Origin: Ophiothrix spiculata
Taxonomy: Eukaryota; Echinodermata; Ophiuroidea; Amphilepidida; Ophiotrichidae
Assembly: GCA_000969725.1 (NCBI GenBank)
Contig: JXSR01S060302.1
DNA: 29,285 nucleotides
Direction: 5' to 3' (one strand)
This document shows positions 9,990-19,175 of this stretch, in pieces. Position 1 is the stretch's first letter. Every line of letters starts with the position of its first letter. Under the pieces are notes generated by a model. That model ran no database searches and was not told the origin of the DNA. It saw only the letters and a list, made by a program, of their open reading frames with translations. The translations under genes were made by a program, and so were the position numbers.

Positions 9990-10400
9990 ATCAGATGCAA
10001 TATACACCAGCAAAAATTGAAAAAGTCACTTGAAAACAATTTACAAGCTACACTTGCTCCGGAACAAGTCAATCAATTTAATAAAGGTATTCTGTAGAGT
10101 ATACTCTATGATTTTCTAACGGCACTGAAGATAGATGCAAAGAAACATCGGGTCAACTAATTACACTATCAATGGTACAAAGACAGGCTACTTGATAAAT
10201 GGCATTGAAACCCATGTTAATGGGAACACCGCTGACAGCAGTAGTACCATTTAAATCAATATTCAAGCTCTTTCGGGTGAATGAATATTTTCCCTGGTGT
10301 TTTCCAAGGCTTTCACACAAATTGCTTAAAATATGTAAAATACAGGCTTATTTAACCCATTCAGTTTGACGGACATCGGATGTATATAATTTTAAAGCAC
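9990..10400 (+). repeat. Dispersed repeat B, copy 3
   Basis: Shares ATCAGATGCAATATA, ACAAGCTACACTTGCTCCG, GAACAAGTCAATCAATTTA, CGGGTCAACTAATTACACTA and TATCAATGG with the reversed copy at 16625-16970, its closest relative. GGCTTATTTAACCC near 10347 extends it toward 10400. A 14-bp palindrome, TAGAGTATACTCTA, is at about 10094-10107. Confidence 0.65.
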
Positions 10401-10475
10401 ACGTTCAATATGTGAAACTTTTGTACGTTACTCGTACGTTTTTGCTCTACACGATGATGTCTGACAGAGCCTTTA
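10400..10475. mobile_element. Solo end of the TAAAGGC inverted-repeat family
   Basis: Reverse-complemented, it reads TAAAGGCTCTGTCAGACATC, then GAGCAAAAACGTACGAGTAA. This matches the 2085-2653 element end block by block, including the CGTACG subterminal motif. No partner end was found upstream, so it is a truncated copy. Confidence 0.6.
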
Positions 10476-10489
10476 CATATAAAGCAAAA

Positions 10490-11575
10490 CAGAAAGCTGA
10501 TAAAAATCACTTACACGAAACAAATGCCCTATAATGCCGTTTCTTTGTTATGTAACTCATGCTATATAATAATCTTCTTTACCCGCTTAATTTTACATGC
10601 GATCGCAGGATACAGGTGTGATAGTGTACTCTTTCTTTATTCCATGCTTGTCTGAAACTTGCTGCACTGTGTCGTCTGCTCTGTTGTGTGAAAGAGCTGG
10701 AGCAATTACACTCTTTTAATGCTGTTTTCTGAATCTCATTTTTTAGGTACAGTGAGGTTATGTATAACCATCAAATGACTAATTGCAAATCCCATTGTCA
10801 TGAGCAGTTTTATATGTTTCCTTCTTATTTTGGCAATAAAATTGTATTTGCTCCAGAAAAGAGGGTCATCCATATATTTTAGGAAATTCATCATCAGCAA
10901 ATAATTGTATTGATTGCATATCATTAATCTATATACGCATCTTTACAGTGTAACATTGTAGATTTACTACACTACAATAGCAAATTAGCCATATTCATCT
11001 CATTAATTTTGCATCACATAAACCATGTTTTCAACACGTTTCCATTTAAAAACAAACTTTAATATGATTTATTTCCAAATATCTTTAATTGTCAACGGAA
11101 TATTTTAATCAAATGTAAAACATGCAATCATGCTTATAACTTAACTCTTAAACTACTTGCGTCACAAATCACATCCTATTTCCTTCTTAGCTAAATTTAT
11201 CGAAAACAACCATGTTTATATGGCAATTACCTCATCTTTATATTTTGTCAATGTTTATATTCTATCACACATGTTAGTACTTTGAGGTATTACAAACACT
11301 ATCTTTACAACTATTGTTAACATCATCAGGTGAAAAGTGACTGGCCCAGACAATATTAATGAAATAGATTATTTATTCATAAAGTCGTTATGTTTTCAGT
11401 GTTACCAGTTTGATTGGAGATGGAATGTAATTAGAGTAGGTAAAATATTTATCACTATGGAGAGAAAGGTGATATAACTTTACGTCCTTTGTAACATTTT
11501 ACCGCCAGCCACATTAGTATTCTATTGGTACACTTGTTATACATTATTTTAATAACGACGGAAACTAAAACATAA
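10490..11575 (+). repeat. Repeat C, copy 1 (near full length)
   Basis: The 5' part has CAAATGCCCTATAATGCCG, GATACAGGTGTGATAGTGTA, CCATGCTTGTCTG and CTGTGTCGTCTGCTCTGTTG. The 3' part has GCCCAGACAATATTAATGAA, TTATTTATTCATAAAGTCG, GATGGAATGTAATTAGAGT and ACCGCCAGCC. The same order is seen in copy 3, about 0.9 kb. A 62-codon minus-strand frame at 10736-10924 lies inside the repeat and is not conserved. The repeat is interrupted at its 3' side by the foldback at 11576. Confidence 0.65.
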
Positions 11576-11881
11576 GCCGGTGTAATGAGACTGAGTGTCC
11601 CCCATAACCAGGAGTCCGGGTCTAATTGAACTACACGGAATAATTTGCAATCGATAATTTATTGATTGCACATGTACAAGTACGCTCTACACAATTTAAT
11701 AGTAGCTAGGACATTTCAGTCACACGGACGGTGCATTTCATTACACCGGTATAATGAAATACAGCGTCCGTGTGACTGAGTGTCCTAGCTGCTATTCAAT
11801 CATTGATTGCGATTTATTCCGTGTAGTTCAATTAGACCCGGACTCCTGGTTATGGGAGACACTCAGTCTCATTAAACCGGC
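11576..11881. mobile_element. Nested foldback element with ATAA direct repeats
   Basis: A large palindrome centred on ACCGGT (11745-11750). The outer arms, 11576-11643 and about 11815-11881, are about 68 bp and nearly identical when inverted, with GAGACTGAGTGTC, CCATAACCAGGAGTCCGGGT and CTAATTGAACTACACGGAAT. The inner arms carry AGTAGCTAGGACA and CAGTCACACGGACG, matched by CGTCCGTGTGACTG and TGTCCTAGCTGCT. The left arm is longer by roughly 38 bp because of extra loop sequence. ATAA flanks both ends (11572-11575 and 11882-11885), a probable 4-bp target duplication. No coding frame is present, so it is non-autonomous. Confidence 0.85.
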
Positions 11882-11902
11882 ATAACACAATTTGTAATAT
11901 AC

Positions 11903-11961
11903 TTAAGGTCTCAGTCACACATTACGAAACGTATGGATAACGTACGAATAACGTATACAAG
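11903..11961. mobile_element. Fragment of TTAAGG...CGTACGAATAACGTA terminus
   Basis: TTAAGGTCTCAGTCACACAT is followed by ACGAAACGTATGGATAACGT and ACGAATAACGTA. The layout matches the 2085-2113 terminus: a GTCACACAT core followed by CGTACG-type subterminal repeats. No opposing end is visible. It lies 21 bp beyond the 11576-11881 foldback. Confidence 0.5.
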
Positions 11962-12353
11962 TTTGGTAATCGATGACCGAAACTAGTTAGTCAAACTAAT
12001 ACTACAGAAAAAATGAGTCTGAGAGTGACCTATAGAAACCTATATGATTTTTTTTCAAAACCTGTATGATACATGTATTTGTAAAAGTAACATTTTTATA
12101 TGAAAAATATAAGCTTTCGTGAGGTTTCAACATTTACAATTGGATTTCGGAAAGGGTGAATTATAAAGTAATCGCTATACACATCTTTCATTTATGATTT
12201 TGAATATTTTCTTTTTAGCCAAAGAAATTAATAATTTGAAATAATCACTTCATCGGATCAATAATGAGACATCCAGTTAAACCGTAGTAAATTTCAAAAT
12301 ATGAAAAACGTACAGCTAAAGAAACGCAGTTATATATATCAAAAATTCATTTG
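11962..12353. other. No gene seen
   Basis: AT-rich with no supportable feature. Confidence 0.4.
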
Positions 12354-12377
12354 AAAAACAAACAAACAAACAAACAA
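12354..12377. repeat. (AAAC)n microsatellite
   Basis: About five AAAC units at the 5' edge of repeat C copy 2. Similar AAAC units occur in the tandem duplication at 15578. Confidence 0.7.
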
Positions 12378-12660
12378 TCACCTGAACTCGTGAAAGAGCA
12401 AATGCCTTATAATGCTGATTCTCTCTAATACAGGTCGAACTAGAAATAAGTACATAAAGTAAAACCTATTCATTTCCGTATATCTTTACCGGGTTAATAT
12501 TACATGAGATTGAGTAACACGTGTGATAATGTACTATTTCTAAATTCCATGCTTGTATGTAACTCTACTGTGTCACCTGTTGGGCTGGATAGATTACACC
12601 AATTTTAAAGGTGCGCTAGTGTGAATTTACATCATCAAATAACAGAATCTCGAAAGCGTT
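12378..12660 (+). repeat. Repeat C, copy 2 (5' part only)
   Basis: Shares GCAAATGCCTTATAATGC, GGGTTAATATTACATGAGA, TGTGATAATGTACTA, CCATGCTTGTATGTAACT and CTGTGTCACCTGTTGGGCTG with copies 1, 3 and 4. The 3' landmark GCCCAGACAATATTAATGAA is absent downstream, so the copy is truncated or decayed past recognition. Confidence 0.6.
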
Positions 12661-13403
12661 CGGTTTCATATTTCTTGAAATACTTCTATAATTACTGTCA
12701 ACACCAATGGAATTTTAAGAATTTTTAATGAAAAGACTCACATTTTAGCAATTTCATCAAAATCAAATGTTGATGATTGCATAGTTTTGGGCATGTAAAA
12801 CCCAAGTTTTCAATTAAGAATTATTATTAACCCATATCGATATGTTACACCTTTAAACGAATAACTTTACAAGATTGAAATGCCTTTTCCAGGTTGCAAA
12901 TCATTTTAATCATTTTTAGAAGAGATTATTAAACCCGAAATCTTTATTCATTTTACTTAATTCCTAGTTACCACACAGTTAACATCAATAAACACGTTAC
13001 AGTATTTAAGCAATTCTTTTCCCTTATCAAAGTGAAATAATTTCCATATGTGTTTTGTCTTGATCAGTATTCAGTTAGAATAATATACATCAAACTATTT
13101 CTTTGATGGCACTGTAAGAAACACGGTGGATACACAATACATCACTCATTAGTAAAATTGTAAAAAGGAAGTAAGTAATGACAAAAGAAAAAAAAGAAAA
13201 AACTTATTTGAAGGAGATGAAGTGTGCATAGGCACAAAAAAGGAAAATTGTTAATAATAACAGATTATTTGTTTACCCTATACTTTATGCCTTGAACAGC
13301 AATTTTGACAGTGTTATATACAATTTGTTTTATTAAAAATCGTTTCTGATATATAGCTCGTTTCGTGTGTACAATTTGATTGCACCCTTTAAGCGTATTA
13401 TAT
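12661..13403. other. No gene seen
   Basis: AT-rich, including A-rich runs near 13185-13205. No supportable gene. Confidence 0.4.
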
Positions 13404-13969
13404 GAACATACGAGAGGTGCTCTGGCAACATTTTTCTAACTATATATACAAGTTCAGCAAAACAATTACATTACCTGGAAATGTTAATTTTAAAAGATTT
13501 TATCAATTATAGAATCTAAACGTTTTGTACAACTTACACTAAGATAGGTTTGGGTTAGTGATAATATCATTTTCAACTTTCTGAAAATGATTGCAGATTG
13601 TGAAGATGTTCATATAATAATTTTAAATTCACAAAAAAACATATAGTGTCAATATTACATGTGCCAAAATTCAAGCGTATTGCGTAATCAGAAATAATGA
13701 ATGTTATTGTTTTAACCTCTTGGTCATTTCTCTATGTAGGCAGATAATTAGTTACCATTCTCAATGGTGCATAGTTATTACACTTTAAATGTATAATTTT
13801 GACAATTCTTGAATCATCTTACATGGTCATATAAGTTAATTTATTTATGGAAAAGGGAACGGGAAAGTGTGACAAATAATATATCATTTAAAAGCTTAGA
13901 TTATCAAAAATTAAAATATTTAAATATTTAATAAACTCATTTTTGAAAATGTCGACTTCCCACACATCA
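13404..13969. mobile_element. Inverted-repeat element E, copy 2 (degraded)
   Basis: The left end has ACATACGAGAGGTGCTCTGG, then CAACA. The right part, about 13846-13969, aligns with 9145-9264 through AAAGTGTGACA, TATCATTT, ATAAACTCA, TTTTGAAA, CGACTT and CCCACA. About 20 bases of the right terminal repeat, including TGCCAGAGCA, are deleted. This copy can no longer form a full inverted repeat. Confidence 0.55.
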
Positions 13970-14105
13970 TTTAAATAGATAATTTCAATAACATCTAATT
14001 TCTTAATTCTTGATTCCGAACAATTTCTCTTATAAGTGGATGATGAAATTGGCAAATTTTGATAATAAAATTTCCAATTTGCAATATAAGTGTGTTCAAT
14101 AAGTT

Positions 14106-14577
14106 CGTGGCCTGAGATAGAAGGGGATAAGCTGTGCAGTTTTAATTAATATGAACTTCAACTTAATTGACGAATATTTGGAAAAATTCAAGTATTTTTT
14201 ATCTGCTTTTTTTTTTAAATTTTACATAAACTTAACTTAACTGGCATGCATTAGCCTTAAAATCCCAGGCGCTACATCCAAAGACTTCAAAAGAATAGTA
14301 TTAACACTTGAGAAAGATTACTCCACTAAATAGCATGAAAAGATTTAGAAACGTTAGGGAGGAGATACATGTGGGAGTTCTTGGTATCATAATGGTCATT
14401 TGCTTCGATTTTGATGCATTATTGTAAACTTTAAAACCTCTAACATGTAAGTGTCTGAAAAATAAAAACGAAACCATGTATCTACTTGAAATTTTCCAAT
14501 CCAGGTTTTAATCAATCAAGTTAAAATATATATTTTAATACAACGGCAAAGCTTATCTCCTTCTATCTCAAGCCACG
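14106..14577. mobile_element. Inverted-repeat element, 472 bp
   Basis: CGTGGCCTGAGATAGAAGGG then GATAAGCTGTGC (left, from 14106) mirrors GCAAAGCTTATCTCC then TTCTATCTCAAGCCACG (right, to 14577). Weaker similarity extends the arms to about 65-70 bp. The interior is AT-rich and non-coding. The superfamily is not assignable, although the GTTCAATAAGTTCGTGGC left edge loosely recalls mariner-type ends. Confidence 0.75.
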
Positions 14578-14599
14578 TATTTTCTGAAAAAACTGTTCA

Positions 14600-15540
14600 T
14601 TTTCGCATCACCTTTACCTGGTTAATATTACATGAGACGGAAGGATACAGGTGTGATAATGAACCCTAGTTTTTTTCCTTGCTTGTCTGTAACTTACTGT
14701 ACTGTGTCACCTGCTCTGTTGAGCTGGGTAGATTTCTCTCATTTGATGTTGCTCTCCGAATCGTTTATAGGAGGCTGGTGTTATCAAATGACTAGATGCA
14801 AAATCTCATTAGCGTTCTTTAAATATTTAATTTTCTTTTATTTCTTGTCTATTAATGTGATATGTTTTTCTCCAAAACAGAGTGCTGCTTATAATGTCAT
14901 TGAGCGCATATTATGAAACTGTTTGACGTGGTAGCATCTTGGCTTTATTCTACTGCAATAGTAAAAAAAGTCTCACCCTTATTGCATGTATTTCATAAAC
15001 AAAACCTTTTTGTTTTTCAGTTGGCTTGAATTTTTGACTATGAAGTGCAGATTCTAGTCAAATTGTAATCATAACATAAATCTGTCTAAAAATACATGAT
15101 TAATTTATTATTTCCTTTTAACATATCTGAAACACTCATTACTATATGACAATTGCGTCAGACTCATCTTTTATGTTGCCATCTTGTACATCCTATCAAA
15201 CATATTCTGTTATAACATTTTTGCAAACGGTACCTCTACCAACTTTTGATAGAATCATCAACATCATTAAGCATATCAAGTGAGACCGGCTTACTTAGAC
15301 AGAAAATGTATTAATGGGATAGATTATGTATTCATTAAAGTCGCATAAGGCAATCACGTTTTCAGTGTTGCCAGTTACATTAGGGATGGAATGTAATTAG
15401 GGTGGGCAAAATATTTATCACCATGGCGAGAAAGGTTATGCAACTTTACTCTTTATGTTATATTTCACCGCCAGCCTTCCTTGCACAATATAGATTAACT
15501 AGTTCTTGTATTTTTTAATGATCAGAAACAATTTTGTGCT
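14600..15540 (+). repeat. Repeat C, copy 3 (near full length)
   Basis: The 5' landmarks are GGTTAATATTACATGAGACG, GGATACAGGTGTGATAATGA, TTGCTTGTCTGTAACT and TGTGTCACCTGCTCTGTTGA. The 3' landmarks are AATGTATTAATGGGATAGA, GATGGAATGTAATTAGGGTG, AATATTTATCACCATGG and CACCGCCAGCC. It is the most complete reference copy and the best candidate for the repeat's ancestral layout. The 94-codon frame at 14632-14916 begins inside the repeat and is not open in the other copies. Confidence 0.7.
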
Positions 15541-15577
15541 GCTGACATTTAATGCATCTTGTTTATTTCACCAAAAT

Positions 15578-15695
15578 CAAACAAACAAAATAAGCACTTT
15601 GAAAAAGTTTTTAAAGTTAATCTTGCTTCTTTCACAAAAAACAAACAAACAAAATAAGTACTGCGAAAAAGTGTTTAAAGTTCATCTTTTTTCAT
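15578..15695 (+). repeat. Two-copy 64-bp tandem duplication
   Basis: CAAACAAACAAAATAAG starts at 15578 and again at 15642. Each is followed by a CACTTTGAAAAAG- or TACTGCGAAAAAG-like block, then TTTAAAGTTAATCTT or TTTAAAGTTCATCTT. The copies are about 85-90% alike by eye. The 73-codon frame here (15506-15727) is repeat-derived. Confidence 0.7.
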
Positions 15696-15984
15696 TACTT
15701 GTGCTTCTGACCCAGTGTTCATTCTAAGCGTAATATTGCACTCAAAGTCAAGTTGCAAATCAGGAATTTGAAATGGTCGGAGTTTGCCAACTTATCACAT
15801 ATCATATCATAATTTTAAATAAAACTTTTCTAAGATGAAACATTAACATTAATAATTCTAAGCAATAAATATCAATTTTAAGCGAAATTATACGGTTAGA
15901 TGGGTGCTAACAATAACTCAGTTGTGTTTTGTTGCTTGAAATGAATTATATAGTTTAAAGTTTTATTTTAACGGCTGCTTAACC
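15696..15984. other. No gene seen
   Basis: AT-rich with no supportable feature. Confidence 0.4.
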
Positions 15985-16235
15985 CTACTCCCTAACGGGT
16001 TATCACCAATTGCATCAAAAAGCATAACAAATAGACGAAGGGCATTTAAATATTTTCTTTTACATCCTTTGCTGTTATTTTGATGAAAATAATCGGGGGT
16101 AAAATTAAGCTAGGGTATGCTAGACCGTCAAAGTTTAAGGGTAGGATATACGGTATAAGGATTATCGTTTTCTTTATTTATTGTCAAAGATCCGTTAGAA
16201 TCCGACATTTAGACATTTTATGACAAAGTTTTAAA
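15985..16235 (+). repeat. Dispersed repeat D, copy 2
   Basis: TACATCCTTTGCTGTTATTT, TGATGAAAATAATC, AGACCGTCAAAGTTT and GATTATCGTTTTCTTTATTT match the 1665-2000 copy in order, without its roughly 80-bp extra segment. This is direct-orientation homology with no terminal repeats seen. Confidence 0.5.
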
Positions 16236-16624
16236 CTCAATTATTTCACATTTAGAGCGGTTTTTTAAGAAAACAAGTTAATTCATTGAAAATATATACT
16301 TCAAAGATTTTTTTCGATATCGACCTCCAAGCCGTATTCCACTCATTTTCAAATTGAGATGGTCATAGCTCAGAATTTGTCGACAAATTGTTTCTCTTGA
16401 TGCAACGCGTTATAGTAGGTTTATTTGCAGTTTATTGTTAACATACTTTAGTGATTCATCTTTTCACAGTTACTTGTTATATGCATTTACTTCATATCCT
16501 TTTTAAAATATAGTACAAGTTTTACTTTAGTCATTTCATACATGTACATCTTTTGTAATTAACATTGAATGGGCTAAATTTTTGTCATTACATACATCCT
16601 TTGTAATTAACATTGAAAAGGGTG
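16236..16624. other. No gene seen
   Basis: AT-rich. A short direct repeat, TTTGTAATTAACATTGAA, occurs at about 16552 and 16600. Confidence 0.45.
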
Positions 16625-16970
16625 AATTAACAGGTGTTTTGTAGTCTATAAACAATCTGTGTATAACTCTCCGTCCGAATAGAGCTAATGTACGGTATTG
16701 ACTTACGCTTACGGTGTGTCCCAGTTGACAAGTATCTCAATAGCAGTATCAAGTAGTCTGTCATTATTGCCATTGATAGTGTAATTGAGTCGACCCGAGG
16801 TTCCCTACCATATATGCTTCTTTTCTTTACCATTAGAGCATTAAGGAAATACTTAAAGAACACCTTTAGTAAATCGATTGACTTGTTACGGAGCAAGTGT
16901 AGCTTGTAAGATGCTCTAAGTGACTACTTGATTTCACTACTGCATATTGCATCTGATTAGCCTCCATTTT
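16625..16970 (-). repeat. Dispersed repeat B, copy 4 (reversed)
   Basis: On the minus strand it reads CTAATCAGATGCAATATGCA, ACAAGCTACACTTGCTCCG, AACAAGTCAATCGATTTA, GGTCGACTCAATTACACTAT and CTACTTGATACTGCTATTGA. This gives close similarity to 9990-10400. The 89-codon minus frame at 16627-16896 is closed in the other three copies and is therefore not a gene. Confidence 0.65.
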
Positions 16971-17410
16971 ACCTTTTACTTACTCAATGTGCATTAGCTA
17001 AAGTTGTAATGATACAACATTGACGAATAAAGTACAATAGCACCAAGTCCCCTCTCAATAATAATTAATTTTATACGATATGCCTGAATTCGGTATAAAA
17101 TCCAGGGGGAATTACATTAACGTTAACGAGCTTTTCGTCATTAAATGTGTGAACTCGAACCATGTATGAAATCTACGGGGAATATATCTTTGACACATAT
17201 TGATAATGAAGCATTATAATGTATTAATAGACCTACATGTATATAAACACTGTTCTTAAATAACTCCATCTTTACTGATTCAGCTAATTTGTGTTTAACG
17301 TTTATTGTGTGTCCTAATATTGTAATTGTATTAATTATTTCTAATTTTCAATTTGGTATTGTGATGTTATAACGTAATACATAACATTCATATTATAGGA
17401 CATTAATTTA
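16971..17410. other. No gene seen
   Basis: AT-rich. A GGTTCGAGTTC motif on the minus strand near 17150 resembles a polymerase III B box, but no A box accompanies it. Confidence 0.4.
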
Positions 17411-17524
17411 GGGACCGCTCCAAAACTCAACCGGCGGCTGAACGCCAGGAACCGGCAGTTGCTATTGTTTGGAACAATCGAAACCGGCCAAAACCGGCCG
17501 CCAGTTAAGTTTTGAAGTGCTCCC
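17411..17524. mobile_element. GC-rich 114-bp palindromic MITE-like element
   Basis: The termini GGGACCGCTCCAAAACTCAA then CCGGCGGC (left) mirror GCCGCCAGTTAAGTTTTGAA then GTGCTCCC (right), about 30 bp with five or six mismatches. The interior holds CCGG repeats and the stem ATTGTT-TGG-AACAAT. It is conspicuously GC-rich against its surroundings. No target duplication is evident. Overlapping frames on both strands (17341-17660) are by-products of the palindrome. Confidence 0.65.
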
Positions 17525-17638
17525 GAGAGCAAAGAATCTCATGTCTGTATCAACTAATAGAATAGTAAACACCATCTTACTGTGTTCACTCAGAGTTGAA
17601 AAGAACGGTAGTAATGAAACTTGTTTTTCAACGGGTGC

Positions 17639-17765
17639 AGGTCGGTATTCCGACAAGTAATTACTCCGACAGTTTTTTCTTCCGACAGTGTTTTACTCCG
17701 ACAGTTTTCTTCGACAGTTTTTTCCCCCGACATGTCGTTTCTCCGACAATTCGGAATATCGACCT
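17639..17765. repeat. Compact foldback with tandem TCCGACAGTTTT core
   Basis: AGGTCGGTATTCCGA (17639-17653) mirrors TCGGAATATCGACCT (17751-17765) with one mismatch. Between them lie about six variants of (T)TCCGACAGTTTT. Immediately outside is a stem, CTCTGA...TCAGAG, and CTGTCGG recurs at 17811. The architecture parallels the larger array at 19862-20441, which also uses TATTCCGA/TCGGAATA at its centre. Confidence 0.65.
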
Positions 17766-17959
17766 CTCTGAGAAAAAGCTTTCAGAGATAATAACTCTCG
17801 GAGCAAATACCTGTCGGAAAAAAAGAAAAGTGTATTATATTCATATACCTTGCCCAAATGAGCTTCTGATTGTTCAACTTTTCAAATTTCAGTTGAATGG
17901 ACCCAATCGTTTTCATTTTATGAGCACTTTTTATTTCATAGCTGCCTATACTTTGCTGT

Positions 17960-18160
17960 GTAAGTTTATTATGGTTAATAGGTTAATATTATATGAGATC
18001 GAGGGACACTGGTGTGAAAATGTACCGAGTACTTATTCCATGCTTGTCTGACACATACAGTACCGTGTCACTTGGGTCAAAGAAATGAATATATTTTACT
18101 ATTTTTCTGTTACACTTAGGATCATTTAAAGGTGCGCTTATTATTACATTATTAGGTCAC
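17960..18160 (+). repeat. Repeat C, copy 4, 5' part
   Basis: AGGTTAATATTATATGAGAT, ACTGGTGTGAAAATGTACCG, ATTCCATGCTTGTCTGACAC and ACCGTGTCACTTG match copies 1-3. TTTAAAGGTGCGCT is shared with copy 2. The 3' part of this copy appears at 18995-19175, after intervening insertions. Confidence 0.6.
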
Positions 18161-18205
18161 AACCTTTTAAGTGAAAAATGTTATTAAACAATAGATTTAG
18201 AGCTG

Positions 18206-18367
18206 AGATCCCGAATGTCGTGTACCGGTCCATGTAATGGCGTCGTCAGCCATAGAGCTCTAATTTGGGGTATTCGGATACAGTAGGTTCCCGCCAACCC
18301 GAATACTCTATGTCTAATAATTAAATCGCCATGCTGGAATAAAAAAATGGCGACAATTCCGGGATCT
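18206..18367. mobile_element. Small inverted-repeat element with internal hairpin
   Basis: AGATCCCG then AATGTCG on the left corresponds to CGACAATTCCGGGATCT on the right with small gaps. An inner stem pairs GGGTATTCGG (about 18268-18277) with CCGAATACTC (18299-18308). The total is about 160 bp, more GC-rich than its flanks and non-coding. Confidence 0.5.
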
Positions 18368-18994
18368 ATACATTTTGACTGTTATTTACTAAGATTTAAA
18401 TGAAAGCAATTTGAGCAATTTCCATTCGGAGATACATATCAAATTAAAATTATATAGTTCAACATTAAGATCATCAAGATTTACAAAGAACAGAGTTACA
18501 TTTACAGTGTAATTCAAATTGAATAAATATGTCAACTATATAAGCATGAATCTTATTGGTCATTTTATATAAAAAAGAGGTTTTTCAACTTTTTTAGTTA
18601 TACGCAGACACTTTTGGGCGGCAGTGTATTTTGAAATATCTCTAAATTTTCATCTTGAGTACCTTAATAATTCTGAATATTGTTGTATAATGAAAGCAAC
18701 TATAACCATTTGTCAACCCTTTTGACCAAGCAGTTCATGTATTTAAAGGCAGGCTCACGCTGACGATGACCAACGCATGGTGACAAAAATTAAGATATAT
18801 TGGCTAAAACGACGCAAAAATCTTTACAACCTTCATCATAGACACAGCAGTCAAGAACGAAAAACTGTCGAAAATACTTGTTAACGATTCTTCACCAACA
18901 TTCGTTATTTTACGTCACTCTTTCCAAGCCAACATCACATCAGTCGTTGCAATTTCGTTCCTAACCGTTGTGATTTCATCAGTGGACGTTGACA
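18368..18994. other. No gene; possible decayed TAAAGGC-type element near 18743
   Basis: TTTAAAGGCAGGCTCACGCT at 18743 resembles the TAAAGGC termini elsewhere in the window, and the following CAACG-rich sequence resembles their interiors. No convincing opposite end was found. The rest is AT-rich. Confidence 0.25.
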
Positions 18995-19175
18995 ATGACT
19001 ACAAAAGAAAGCCCAGACAATATTAATGAAAGTTATTATTTATTCATCAAAGTCGCGTGCGTCAATTATGTTTAATGTGTCTAGTTACATTGAGATAGAC
19101 TGTGATTGAGATTTATCACTACGGAGAAATAGATGATGCAACTTTTAATTCCTTTGTTCCATTTAACGAACTTGC
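18995..19175 (+). repeat. Repeat C, copy 4, 3' part
   Basis: GCCCAGACAATATTAATGAA, TTATTTATTCATCAAAGTCG, ATTTATCACTACGGAGAAA and GATGCAACTTTTAATTCCT follow the order seen in copies 1 and 3. With the 17960-18160 part, and allowing for the insertion at 18206-18367 and possibly one near 18743-18990, the copy has about the expected length. Confidence 0.6.

Noticed and set aside
14632..14916. 94-codon plus-strand frame with hydrophobic segments
   Set aside because: Starts inside the 5' block of repeat C copy 3 and is disrupted in copies 1, 2 and 4.
16627..16896. 89-codon minus-strand frame
   Set aside because: Located in repeat B copy 4. The other three copies have stops and frameshifts here, so there is no selection for coding.
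17130..17165. GGTTCGAGTTC, a polymerase III B-box-like motif on the minus strand
   Set aside because: No A box at the right distance, no tRNA-like fold and no tail, so neither a tRNA gene nor a SINE can be supported.
17596..18051. The longest open frame in the window, 151 codons on the plus strand
   Set aside because: It runs through the TCCGACAG foldback array and into repeat C copy 4. The corresponding frame is closed in other repeat C copies, and the composition (runs of FFF and SDSFFF) comes from the repeat units.
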